Below the pieces are notes generated by a model, which saw only the letters and a list, made by a program, of their open reading frames with translations, was not told the DNA's origin and did no database searches. The position numbers were made by a program, and so were the translations under genes. 37,837 bases of DNA from Smittium culicis (lineage: Eukaryota; Kickxellomycota; Harpellomycetes; Harpellales; Legeriomycetaceae). Shown piece after piece: positions 19,990 through 31,900 of this stretch (its first letter is position 1; every line of letters begins with the position of its first letter). The stretch is from contig LSSN01001434.1 of NCBI GenBank assembly GCA_001970855.1, positions 1-37,837 of the forward strand, in the 5' to 3' direction.

Positions 19990-22760
19990 ATAAAAATGGT
20001 CTATTTAATGTATAATGCTATTTGTATCACTATACCTAAAAGTAAAATTTAACTTTTCTACTGCGCCTGTCCATTCAGGCTGAAATGCAAGTAACAAATT
20101 TATATTATTATTATTATTACAATAATCATTAAATTTATTTGATGTAAACGAAGTGCCTCTATCTTCTGTTATTCTACTAACTGCTTCAAATATGAAATTG
20201 GATTTGAAAAGTACTTGAATCGCGGACACTGCGGTTGTATCAGTAGTTGCCTCGGAATATGGAAACCCAGTTATCACTTCAAACATGGTAAGTACATATC
20301 TATTCCCTATTTTTTACACCGGAAACGGTCCTAAGTAATATTTTTAATATTCTCTAAATATAATACTTATTGGAGAACGTCCATAAAATTTGTATATAGG
20401 TAACTGCGATGCAAATTCTTGGCATCTTTGACAACTCTTAATGTAATTCTTAACCTCTGAGTATATCTTTTGCCGCCAGTATCTCTCTTGATCCCAAGCC
20501 CAAACTGATCGGAATGCCAGATGCCCTTGTTCATCATGCAACAATATTAATTTTTAAACAGCTACAGGATATTATCGAGCACCAAAAAAAGCTCTTTAAC
20601 CTTTTTTAAATAATTTAATATTAATAATAATAAAAATTTTAACCTGTCTCCTAAACCATTTATTGTTTTTTGTCCCCTCACTTAAAACACTTATTAAGTA
20701 GTTCTTAATTTCTTCAAGAGAAACATTGATAGGAGCCGTAAAATATTTAAGTGTAGCTAAATATAATTCCTTTTTGAGCCTTGATAAATAATCTGCTACA
20801 AAATTCTCCTTCCAGGAGCAATTTTTGATTTCGCAATTAAATTCTAACAGGAAGTTCACTCACCTTATGATTCTACCAAAAGAATCTTTTTCCTTTAAAT
20901 AATGGTCACTGCTGAGTTTTCAGTGTATACTATAAAAAATCTACCCAATAAATAAGACCTAAAATTCTTAATTAATGAAACAACTGCCAATGCTTCTCTC
21001 GCATAATTTTTATAATTACTCTCAGGTGGTTGCAGATTTCTAGAGTTGAAAGATAATGGTAGAATATTATTTTTTTGATATAATTTCTATTAAACAGCGC
21101 CTATAGCTACGCTAAAAGCATCTGTCGATAGAATTGATTTTTTACTTTCTTCTGGTTGTTTTTAAATTCGGGCTGTTGTTAAAAATGTTTTAATTTGATT
21201 AAAAGAGATTGTAAATTTCTAATTACGGTCCCACATACTGTTTTTTCTGACCAATTTTTGTAGTGGCTCAGTTAATTCTGCATAACCAGGAATGAATTTC
21301 CTGAAATATTACCCAAGTGTTGCAAATGAGCGAAGCTCTTTAATGTTTTTGGATGGATTCTGTTAATCAATGGTTCGACTTTTATCGGGTCAGTGGAGAT
21401 CCCATTTTCATAAAAATAAGTTGCCTAAAAATCCAAATTTTATTTAAAAAATTAACACTTGCTTAGCTCTAAAGAAAATTTTTTTTCTCGGCAGATAGAG
21501 AATACTTTTTCCAAGTGAAATAGATGCTGTTTTTAACCAATTTAAATTGTACAAATGTCGTCCAGATATATAACTAAAAAATTATACAAATATTCACTGA
21601 AAAATTTTTCCATCATCTTTTGAAAGAAGGCTGGTGCATTTGTTAGGCCGAAAGCATTATAGTGAATTGGAAAACTCCAAAAGGAGTAATAAACGCAAAA
21701 TATTTTTTTGGCTCTTTATCTAACAAAACCTGAAAATATCCATTGAATAAATACAAAGTTGTATAATATTTTTTTCCTACAATGGGATCGATACAATCGT
21801 CTATTCGTAGTAATGGGAAATAATTTTTAGTCATTAAATCGTTTAATGGTTTAAAATTTATACAAAAAAACTTTCGTTATTAGGCTTTGATACTAATACA
21901 ACGGAAAAACAACATTCATAACTCGATTTCTCGATTATCGCCGTTTTTAACATTTCCTCTACCTTGTTCTTTATTCAGGAGTTTTCTCATTAACTAAACT
22001 TCCTAAGCTTTTACTAACAGGATTTGACTTTGTTTGTAAATTAATTAAATATTTAAAATTGCTAATTTCCTTAAGTTCAGTTTTATTTTCTGGGAATAAT
22101 TTCTTGTATTTTAACATTAAAAAATAAATATCATTGAATTATTTACCTATGTGATCAATCTCACATATTATTTTTATAAGTTTCTCCTAAAATTTTTCTT
22201 ATAAATTTATTGCTTCTTGGATATTGTTATTTAAAACAAAATCTAGACTATTTGATGTTTTTAGCAAATCATACTTTAACAATTCCATGAAAATTGCAAA
22301 ATTTTATCCTTCAGTTTTTTCATTTGAACCATCATAACTGGATTCTGTTCCAGATGGATCAAAAAATTGTGAGATATCTATTGTTTTCCTTTATAATTAA
22401 ATTCTTATATCTCATTTTATAATCTATCGCAATTTTTAATGTTTCGCAGGAACCTACTCATAATATGATTGGGATGCGCACTTTTTTAAAACTTTAATTA
22501 AACAGTTATAGTTATATACTTTTCAAATTTGATATTTAAAACCGCTTTTCTTAAAATATCGATTGAAGATCCGTCAGCTTGTTTAATTCGACCTAAATAA
22601 TTTTCATTCTTAATACCTAATCTGAGTTGTTATAATTGTTCAAGTGATAATATACAACAAGAAGCTCGGCAATCAATAAATAGTAATAGCGAAAATCCTC
22701 CAATTTGTACTAATATATACCAGAATCCTCCTTTTGTATGCTTTTTTCTTTGATTGAGTA
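19990..22760 (-). pseudogene. Decayed Ty3/gypsy retrotransposon pol
   Basis: On the minus strand the domains follow in normal gypsy order but with stops and frame changes. Near 22690-22640 is a protease-like FIDCRASCCILS, where the active-site D-S/T-G has become D-C-R. From 21834 to 21643 is reverse transcriptase (NYFPLLRIDDCIDPIVGKKYYTTLYLFNGYFQV...AFITPFGVFQF), and its YLDD active site is at 21557-21568. RNase H lies near 21040-20770 (NYKNYAREALAVVSLIKNFRSYLLGRFFIVYTEN... and WKENFVADYLSR). The integrase zinc-binding region (GHLAF...YWRQKIYSEVKNYIKSCQRCQEF) is at 20544-20344. The integrase core (MFEVITGFPYSEAT...EDRGTSFTS) is at 20286-20005. No gag could be found upstream of the protease. 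Confidence 0.88.
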
Positions 22761-22978
22761 GATATTTTTAACTTCGCATGCAGTCAATAAAACAATGGGC
22801 TTGTCAAGATCTGGGTTACAAGAGTGCAAGGCAAGTGAAGTCAAAAGGTATATTTACTATAAAGATATTTATATATTACTATTAGAAAGTATACAAGATA
22901 CTAGATGATGAACTCAAGATAGGAAAAACGTAACCTTTTTATACTTTTTCCGTTGCTTGGTTTTAGGTCATAAACTTC

Positions 22979-23083
22979 AAAGAAAAACTAAAGAATAAAC
23001 TAAAAAGAAAAACTAAAGAATAAACTAAAAAGAAAAACTAAATAATAAACTAAAAAGAAAAACTAAAGAATAAACTAAAAAAA
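22979..23083. repeat. Tandem repeat, 25-bp unit, about four copies
   Basis: Purine-rich units of the form AAAAGAAAAACTAAAGAATA plus AACTA on the + strand. Copies are near identical; one has AAATAATA in place of AAAGAATA. Confidence 0.9.
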
Positions 23084-23104
23084 AAAGCTATAGAAAAATA
23101 ACTG

Positions 23105-23138
23105 TTTGATTACTAATCAAACTTGATTAGTAATCAAA
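23105..23138. repeat. Perfect 14-bp inverted repeat made of two palindromes
   Basis: TTTGATTACTAATC (23105-23118) and GATTAGTAATCAAA (23125-23138) are separated by 6 bp. Each arm lies in its own palindrome: TTGATTA-C-TAATCAA and TTGATTA-G-TAATCAA, with centres 17 bp apart. Confidence 0.9.
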
Positions 23139-23302
23139 ATAAATTGTTATTGATGAAAAAAATATGAACACGTAAAATTAAAATCGATAAGAAAATTCGG
23201 AAATGTTCTAGAACGTTTCATAACATTCTAGAACATTACTACTGATGATATCTGAATATTCCGCAACATTCTAGAAAGTTTTAGAAAGTTCCATTCATGA
23301 CA

Positions 23303-25015
23303 GGGCTCTTTTGTTTTCTTTTTTTTTTATTTCTTTAAACCCTACTATTAATTCATTCAATACTTTTGGTTTTTCAATTAAATAACAATCAAGGATAATG
23401 GATTGGTGATCCAAAAAAATTCTTTATAAATCTCAATTTTTCTTTTTTTTTGCTTTTATTTTTCTTTTCATTTTTTTAGACATTATACTTTCAATAATTT
23501 TACTTATTAGACTAATTTTGATTATTTCAAAATATTCGCAATTGATTTTTTTGTAATTCTGTCTATTTGTTTCGCTTATTTGTATTAAAAAATCTTTATT
23601 GTTTACCTTTTCAAAAATCATGACGTTCTTTTTTTCAGATGGTGAGCTATTTTCAGTATTTTTTTTTCGAATTTTAATTATTTCTTGAATAACTTCTATC
23701 TTTATATGGGTCATTTTTATTGGCTCAATTTGTGTATATATTCCCAATAGTGTTATAATTGAAGTATTTCACTTTTTTAGATTTATTTCACCCCTTTTCT
23801 TTCAACAATAGATCTATATTTCTAAATTGTTTGTAAATTCGACCAATAAATCATCTTATTTTTTTTTGGGTTTTGAAGAGTCGAGTTAGTTGATTAATTT
23901 GAGTATTTATTTCTTTTTAATTGCATCTTATTAGCTTCGTTTAGAAACCCATATATATTGTATTTGCTAAAGTCTGTATAATTGGATAATGCCCAAGAGA
24001 ATCCGCTATCAATTTTAATTATTGCCTCAAAATAGATTGATTTTATTGTTGCGGAATGAATTTTTTCAGGAAAAATCAAATATAATACTCCAAAAACGAT
24101 AATTAAAGTCATTGACTTGGTTTTTTTTAGGGGTTTGTTATGGTCTAAATAATTGTGACGTAACTTATTACTTTAATTACTTTTAAAATTCCTATTTAAA
24201 AGTAGGTTTTGGGTTTTATTTATTTTATATATTTGTTATTATATTTTAAATACGTTTTAAGATAAATTTAAACTAAAGCAATCAAGTCTGCTTTTATACC
24301 TTTTTTATCACAGCTTTGTGTTGTAATAAACTTTATTAACCCTAGTAGTTAATAATATAAAATATAGTAGTATAAAAATATAACATATAAAAAATTCTTA
24401 AACGCCGCATTCTTTATTTCACATTGCTTTTTAATACATATGTATTATTATACCTATGTAATATAATAGATATTTATAATACTTCTTAATAGTCTCGTTT
24501 GTATTCTTATTTTTTTGCTTTTAATTCAGGTTTGAATATTCATAAATATGCTATTTTTGGTAATATACTAATAAATTCGTAACAGGTTAAATTAAAAAAA
24601 GGTCTTATTGAAGTAATTTTTTATTTCTTTTGGATAAATCAACGTGAAAATTTATTTTTCATTAATAAATACCACTGAACTAGACTCTTTTCGTCAGAAT
24701 ATCCATAAGATGCTTACCGATTAAGAGCCTAATCTGTAATATCGCCATTTAATCAAATATTAAAGAATTCTTTACTGGCTTGTCCACACCATTATTTGAT
24801 CTTAAAAACGTCTTTAGCGCAAACGTCCAAATTCATACCGAAAATGAATCTGGTTTGCCTAAAAATCTATCTGAAAATCCCGAAAAATCCATTGCAGTTT
24901 TACCACTTTTTTTATCAGATGGTGCTGATAACGCCAAAAAATTTTTCCTCATTATTTTAATTTCTTTAATATTGGGTTATTTTTAAAAACTGAAATTTGT
25001 AATAAAAAAATTTTT
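23303..25015. other. AT-rich stretch with only short, unassigned open frames
   Basis: Two minus-strand frames of 104 and 72 codons (23433-23747, 23894-24112) and a plus-strand frame of 68 codons (24780-24986) do not match any family I recognise and are strongly AT-biased. They could be gag or other transposon debris. No gene is called. Confidence 0.5.
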
Positions 25016-25019
25016 TTTC

Positions 25020-25096
25020 TTTTCTTCAATATGGTTCCTACTATGATTGGGAATAATTTAACTCTCTTATATCTTTTCTATAAAAGAGAAAGGTTA

Positions 25097-25127
<31 letters not shown>

Positions 25128-25300
25128 GTAATAAAATGAATACTTTTAAATATATGAAGGCAATAAAAATACTCTATAATATTTTAAACTAGAGCTTAGA
25201 CCTGAAGACAGAGTTATCCTAATACAGCTGTTTCTTAAATTAAAAATAAATTCAAAACCATGAAAATTTAAATCTAGACAGAGATAACTAGTTTACTCTA
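25020..25300 (+). repeat. Dispersed repeat, copy 2
   Basis: The counterpart of 15420-15690, same orientation, about 9.6 kb away. It contains a TAA microsatellite (about 25099-25127) that is only rudimentary in copy 1. Confidence 0.8.
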
Positions 25301-26054
25301 CCTTCTTTAATAATTTGGTTTTAATTTCGCTTCTCCAAATAGCAAGTATTGTGTAGTAAATATGATATATACCATTAAAATTCGAACCTATCATACTTTT
25401 AATGATCATCATGATCGCATAGGCATGGAAAACTTTGGTGCGAGGAATACAAGGCTTGAATGTGTTCAATTTATTTAACTTATCAGTTTTCATTATATAT
25501 TCTGAGTCTAGAATTTCTACACCTATACCTTTTTTTTAAAAAAAAACTTATACTTTTCCAGAATTTTGACATTCTCTGAAAACTATAATTTTAATGTATA
25601 ATATCTTCATATTCATTAAATTATAAGTGTTAAATATTTCTGGATCTGTAAAATTTTTGATACGCTTAACTGAATATATTCCTTTATGAAATGGAGCCAT
25701 ATTAGAGATTTGATTTTGGGGCTAACATTTGTGTTATGAATTTCCAAACATTTTGAATTTGGGGGGGTTTTTTTGCTCAGATATTCACCTTTTAAGGTTG
25801 ATATATAGTAATCCATCTACTTAAACCAAATATTTCCATTCTTATTCTGGATTATATTTTACATGTCTATATTTTCTAATATTAAATTTTTTGATGTATT
25901 TACTGAATTATGATGTTATTATTTATATATTACCTATTGTACCATGTTGTTAAGACTGAAATTTAAAGTTGGTTTCTTTATTTAATACAAAACGAAAATA
26001 TAAAAAGAAGAGAAACTATTGACTAATGTGAAACTAAGAAGTAAATTACAAAAG

Positions 26055-26100
26055 ATTAAACGACTTGCTTTTCCATGATATGGGAAAGTAGTCGTTTAAG
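26055..26100. repeat. Imperfect inverted repeat able to form a hairpin
   Basis: TTAAACGACT near 26056 is matched by AGTCGTTTAA near 26090. The inner part CTTTTCC/GGGAAAG continues the stem with one bulge, around a loop of about 7 nt. No coding sequence lies around it. Confidence 0.75.
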
Positions 26101-26429
26101 TATCTTTTTAAAATATATAAGCTATCTTTAGTGTACTTTTAAAACGTTGGTGTTTATTGCGCAGGATTTACTAAGGATATTTTTGGGTACAATGGTTTCT
26201 ATAAAGCCTGAGATTGTTATGCACAATGAGGTTGTAAGAATTAAATCTTACACATGTTGTCTTTAAGGGTTTCAAGTTAAAAAAGATTTTTAACCCTTTT
26301 AGATTATCCTAGAAAATCGCATTTAAAATAAAATACTTTAATATTTTTATTGGATCAAACTATTTTTTAATAATTAGCTGGTCAAATTAGTCTAGTTTTA
26401 TTTCCTAGAATCGGATATTCACATGAGAT

Positions 26430-28310
26430 CTATTCGAGATTGGCAGATAATTTATCTCCTGCTTGCTCAAGCTCTCATAGGTTTAACAATAGTCGATCTC
26501 TAAGTCTTTACAAAATTCAATAAAATAATCACAAAAGGCAAACTTTTTTCTATTTTTTCTGGCCTTTATAGTTTTGTTCATTTGATTAAATGCTCTATGA
26601 AAATGTGGCTTCCCTCTTCTAATATTATTTTTTTCTTTATTTTTTACTAGATTAATATAAAAATCCTATATAATAGGTTTTCCGTAATACACTTTGGAAA
26701 TTTATTTTTCGAGCAGTGATTTAAATTTTTCCTTATTTATAAGTAAACCAAAACCACCATGATATTTTTTGAAATATTACTTGTTCATAGGAACTAAAAA
26801 ATTTTTTAGACTAAAAAAATTCCTTCAAAATATTGATCGTTTGTTTGAAAAAACTCTTATAGAAAGGTAAAATGTGTGCTGAGTGCCATTTTTAGGATTT
26901 TAGAGAATCATTTGAAACAACTGGGTTTCCTTGAATCGATAAATTTCTATATTTAATAATTTGAACTTTGTTCATAATTGTTTGGATTATATTATTCTAA
27001 ATTTTTTCTACTGCTATTCCAACTTTTCTAAATGTTATGCATAGATGTTTAAAACCTTAACTATTTTGATTACTCTATATTTGAGGGCTGGGTTATTCGA
27101 TCATACATTTAAGTACAGTGTTTTTGAGTCATTTACTATTAAATTGGTTGCTTGAATATGTAATTTAATACAATTTTCTAGTGTGTTTAATTCTTTACGG
27201 TTAGTGATGAAAATTGTTACATCAGCCTCATATTCAAGGGTTTTGATTCTGAGGTTTGAGAAATTTATTGTCAAAGGGGGTTTTCTTAGTATTATTAACA
27301 TCAGTTCAGCTATACTATTATATAAAAGAAGAGGTATTGGATCACCATGACTTGGGCCATGCTAAATAAATGTTCAATCAGTGAAGGATATTCAAACCTT
27401 AATTTTTATTATAGAGTATTTATTAAATAAAGTTGACCCAATTGGAGATTTTTTGAGGAATTCCAAAATTTTTTAGCCACAAATAAAAATATGAATAATC
27501 AACACTATCATGGGCTTTCTTTTGATCTATTAGAATTGATACCCTATTTTTCTCTTCAGGTGATCTAATTCTACGTTCTATTATCGAGTTAAGCGTAAAA
27601 ATTTTGTCAAAAATACTACGCCCTTCTATATACCCATATTAGGAAGTGTCTATTATTTTTTTGTAGATCCTTTTTAACCTGTGTGTTAAAATTTTAGTAA
27701 GAATTTTATAATCACAATTTATTAAGGTTATTGGCTTCGAGTTGTTGATATCTTCTAGGCTCTCTTTTTTTTTGCAGCGACACTATGATCGATTTTCCAA
27801 AATCTTCAGGAGATTTATTCATCTTTAATCATTCATTAAATATTAGAGTTAATATTTTAGACGAGGATTTTATGAACTTTTTATACAACTCAATAGGTAT
27901 TCCTATAAGTTTATGAAATCATTTATTATTAGAGTTTTTCAATTGTGAACCCGGCCTCATCTATCGAGATTGGGTGTGTTTGAAAATTATAAAAATAAAA
28001 TTTATCCATGTTTTTCAATTTCAGACCATATTTGGTTTTATCCAAAATGTGTTAGAATATCTTCTAAAAAAAACGATATTTTGATAATGATCCCTTAGTG
28101 AAAGCCAATGCTTTAGAGTTATGCCACCTAGGAATGCAGATTTCCTTTTTATAGGTTCGCATCCTGTAGTGTTTTTAAATAGTGACACTGTGACGAGATT
28201 ATTGACATCTTTTTTAATGATATCTGAAGGCTGGACTATTGGTCTAAATACGCTAGCCCAGCTTGGACCGTGTTTAAAACGAACGCTATTACCAGTAGTT
28301 TCCATTTATA
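26430..28310 (-). pseudogene. Decayed LINE-type (non-LTR) reverse transcriptase
   Basis: Minus-strand fragments follow non-LTR RT order. Near 27910-27780 are IGIPIELYKKF and an IIVSLQKK block. Near 27740-27650 is NSKPITLINCDYKILTKILTHRLKR. Near 27560-27430 is ILIDQKKAHDSVDYSYFYLWLKNFGIP. At 27301-27101 is LEYEADVTIFITNRKELNTLENCIKL...LIVNDSKTLYLNV, where the usual YADD box reads YEADV. WWFWF near 26750 recalls the downstream GGFGL motif. Stops and frameshifts are numerous. A 94-codon frame at 28021-28305 may be an upstream remnant. No endonuclease domain or poly-A tail was found, and the ends are approximate. Confidence 0.78.
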
Positions 28311-28985
28311 ACTTTTTTTTTTGATAAAATATATTAAAAGCTCTAATCGATTCTTTTCCAATTTACTTGTTTTTCCTATATAACGAGTGGGAGAGAGATA
28401 GTAACAAATAATTATTCATTCAATTATTGTTATAAAAAGTTTTTTATTCATTATTAAAACCCTGTAATCATTGTTAGCTCTTTTATTTTATTAGATATAT
28501 TAGTGTTGATGTTCAAAGTTATAATTTTAGTTACATAGCCATAATCTTTTAACATTCAAAAAAAAGTAAAATAAAATTTAAAAACAAAAGAAAAAAGCAT
28601 AAAATTGGTAAATGAAAATTTCAGCTCAGTTACGTACGAGATTAATGAGCTAAAAATAAAATTAAAATGTTATCATAAGAATATTTCTTAGCGAATATTT
28701 TTACTTGAATATATATTTTAAAAAACATTTTGAATTGGATTTTGTTTGGTTATTGAATTAATATAATTATCGTTAGACCTACTATCATCACCCTGATCAA
28801 TAGGAAAAGTATAAATTTAAAAATATGCAAACAACAAATAAGGATTGTATCAATATAATTTTTTTTTGAAAAAACCATTTATTCAAAAGTATAGAGTATT
28901 TAAATGTTAAATCTACATAGGCTAACTAAATTAGACAACTTGGTAAAATAAAAACGAAACGCAAATAAAAATTCAGTTATTAATA
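28311..28985. other. Gene-free stretch downstream of NPR3
   Basis: AT-rich flank between the LINE remnant and the NPR3 stop codon. I see no gene, repeat or RNA in it. Confidence 0.6.
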
Positions 28986-31900
28986 CTAATAGTGAAAAGT
29001 CATTATTACCAAGTCTTTAAAAGGTTTCATCAGCTGGAAAAATTGAGAAATGGTTAAAAACTCTCTAAATAGTATTTCATCAACGTGGTGTTTGCCATTA
29101 AAATAAATTGTTTTATCCAAAAACCATTTAACGTGGTTAGGAGGTTTATTTGCCACTAGTTTTTGCAAGTAGCTTCGCTCGGAAGCAGAAGCAGAAGCAA
29201 ATCCTGAAGTGGGCCTCCATGAAAAGTAGTAGTTTTTCAAAAACCCGTCAGCCACGCTATTTCCGTTTTCTGGACCAGAGTCTGATTGTGAGCCCATGCT
29301 CGTGAAATCATCAAAATTGTTGGATTTTTCTCTGTAAAAATCAGACCCAAACTCGTTCTTGAGATCTAATTCGAGAGTTTTTTGGATTTCTTTGCTCTTT
29401 TTCCATTGTTTTTTTAATAGCAATTTATGTTGAGATTCTTTTAGGCCCAATTTTACATATAAGGGAACTAGTAGAATAGGCCAGGCGTGTTTTTGTGCGA
29501 TGATGTTAGTTTTTAATAAATAAATCAGAATTTCACGATGTAAGGTGTCTGTGTCAGGGTAGTAATTTTGTTCAATTCCAGGTTTACAATCCTTTTTCGC
29601 GTTTTCAATGGCTAATTTTTTCCCTTGAGCAACAGAGGCATTGTTTGAAACTATTATGCTATTACTAACAGCTTTTTCAACATAATTTAGTGCAGAAGAA
29701 GGATTTAATTCAACGTCAATTTTTTCGGTAGAAAATTCTTTCATGGAGTTAGATCTGCTAATCGCTTTGGACAATTTAAAGCTATCTTTACCCTCTTTAA
29801 GGTCAAACGCGCTTGTTGTTCTAGAGACGTTAAACGACTCATTTGGACAAATTTTGGTAGTATTTTGAGTGTGGGATTGAATGTTAGTCCTGGAAATGTT
29901 TCTAGATAAAATAGAATCATTTGGGTCATAGTTTTCTAAAACTGGAACAGACTCAATGCAATTTTTAAATATTTCATGTCGGTTTAAATATGAAAGTACA
30001 AGTGGTAGACAGTATCCAGGAAATTTTCTAGAGAATTCATGTTCATACTTTCTCACATAGTCCGAAATCGATGTTTTTGGGCTAATCATATAAATGTTTT
30101 TGACTGAAGCTGGGCAGATTATGCGTGCTTCGCCCCAATAAACCAAGTGTGCACAGAGTCTACAAATTTGTGCAAATGAGCAATCGATCAAGGGGTGAAG
30201 CTCAGCAAGTGGTTGGATTGGCGTTGCTTTTTTTATTAGTCGTATGAGGGAAGGTGAGGAGTCAGATCCGATACGAGATAAAATGTCTTCAGGAGAATTT
30301 AGCAGTAGCAGCGAATGGTAAGGTTCAATTGTTGGATATGCATTGTAGTTAGAAGGAGACGTTTCACCGGAAGAAACTAAATTTCTTGAAATTCCCGGAA
30401 ATTGGTTGGATGAAGTTTGAGGAAAAGAGCCAGGTGATAAAATTTTACGGTAATTCGCTATAATATACCTTAAGCTTGTTGCTCTACTGCTGCTGAATTG
30501 CGCATACTTGTTAAAAGATTTAGAGTTTATGCTTCCAAAAGCTTGGCTATAAGATATCCTATTTTTCATTCGTGAAATGTTTCTATGACTTAAAGGCTGT
30601 TCATATTGAGAGTCAAATGCCCCCATAATTACATTCGACTCAAATTCTAAGAATTCTAATAATTCTGTGATTTTGTAAATGCTTCTATCTTCTTTTTTGC
30701 CTAGCAAAGAGACTAAAACTGGGTTAGATGTAGCAGATTGAAGATTTTTGTTATTATTCAGCCCAAAATAGTCTACTAAAGACGGCTTTTGTATAGCACC
30801 AGAATTTTTAAATGAGTTGTATTCACTATTGTCAAATGGTGCATCATAAAACTCATCCTTTGAGTCCTGTATTTTGTTTGGAGAGAAGTAAAAAGGTTTA
30901 TCACCAAATTTACTTTGAGTGGAGATATTAAAATTTAAGGGAGTTTTGAGCTTTGAGGAGCTTCTTTGTGATGACTGCAAGTTCGAGTTAATATACGAGA
31001 GTAGTAAGGAGCTTGTAATTATTTGAGAATTTTCCAAAAGGGGTGTTGGTTGAGTGAATTCGAAAAGTTTGTTTGGTTGAAAATAGGACCAAGCTTGTGC
31101 AGATGGGTGTTGGGTAGCTTTTCTAACTATCAAAGGTGTATTTGGAAGCTGAATAGAAATTGGAATGTTGTTATTAATAATTAAATGTGTGCATTTCATT
31201 TTTATAATGTTATTGTAAATTTCGCGTAAAGAGTTAGCCAAAACAGAGGATTCAAAAAGTTTTTCAAAGTAAGTTTCCATCGACCAATTTTCGTTCACAG
31301 CGAGTTTATACAAGTCACGCATTAATAGAGATTCTTTATATACCCAATTAGATTGCTGTTGTTCCCATTTTAATGCAGATGTGAGAGGCTTAAGAACACA
31401 ATTATATAGACTGTTATTATATTTTTCCACTAACGGAGAGTTGCCGTTAATCATAAAAACCACATGAAACATTGAGCTGTATTTTTTTGGAGTTTGATTT
31501 AAATTTAGGTTTATAGATAGTGGCGGTTTTATGTCTCGGTTATCAAGTGAAGAAGACCGGGTTCGAAGTGTTGGAGGTCTTGAAGTCTTGGCAGATTCTG
31601 AATCAGTGAGTAAATTATTATCACTAGTAACAACAAAGCTTGGTAAGGTAAAATTTTCTTTAGTAGAGGGTTTTGTTGTTGTTGAGGCGCCTAAAAAAGA
31701 CTTTTCAAATTGGCGCCAGCTATTATCATGATCATTTTCGCTTTGAGCATGTGGTTTTTTATAGCTCTTGAAGTGCTTAATTTTTTGATCAGATCTCTGT
31801 GTTTGGGCATTGGAAACTTTATCTTCTTTACTATCTAAAACATTTTCTCTAATTGGGTAGCCCAAGAAAGATAAATCATCTATACCTACATGAAATCTAC

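Larger units (their letters stand above)
22929..23302 (-). promoter_or_regulatory. Possible LTR/promoter region of the gypsy remnant
   Basis: On the minus strand this region begins TGTCATGAATGG, carries three TTCTAGAA palindromes and one GAATATTC, and then a TATA-like AGTATAAAAAGG near 22940. The decayed pol lies downstream in the same direction. The arrangement (TG start, enhancer motifs, TATA, then pol) would suit a 5' LTR, but I could not match a second LTR, so the call is tentative. Confidence 0.35.

Noticed and set aside
22979..23083. CRISPR or regulatory array
   Set aside because: Simple tandem repeat without spacers.
23243..23256. C/D snoRNA boxes (TGATGA followed by CTGA)
   Set aside because: The two boxes are almost adjacent, leaving no room for a guide region.
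14450..23350. A full gypsy element bounded by LTRs at 14.5-14.9 and 22.9-23.3 kb
   Set aside because: The two regions share motifs but not sequence, and a MULE lies between, so they are not a matched LTR pair on present evidence.
23433..24112. Two short minus-strand frames that might be gag
   Set aside because: No gag motif, CCHC knuckle or similarity I can see; Lys/Ile-rich composition only reflects AT bias.
24780..24986. 68-codon + strand open frame with a hydrophobic tail
   Set aside because: The apparent membrane tail is encoded by T-rich DNA; no upstream exon or family match.
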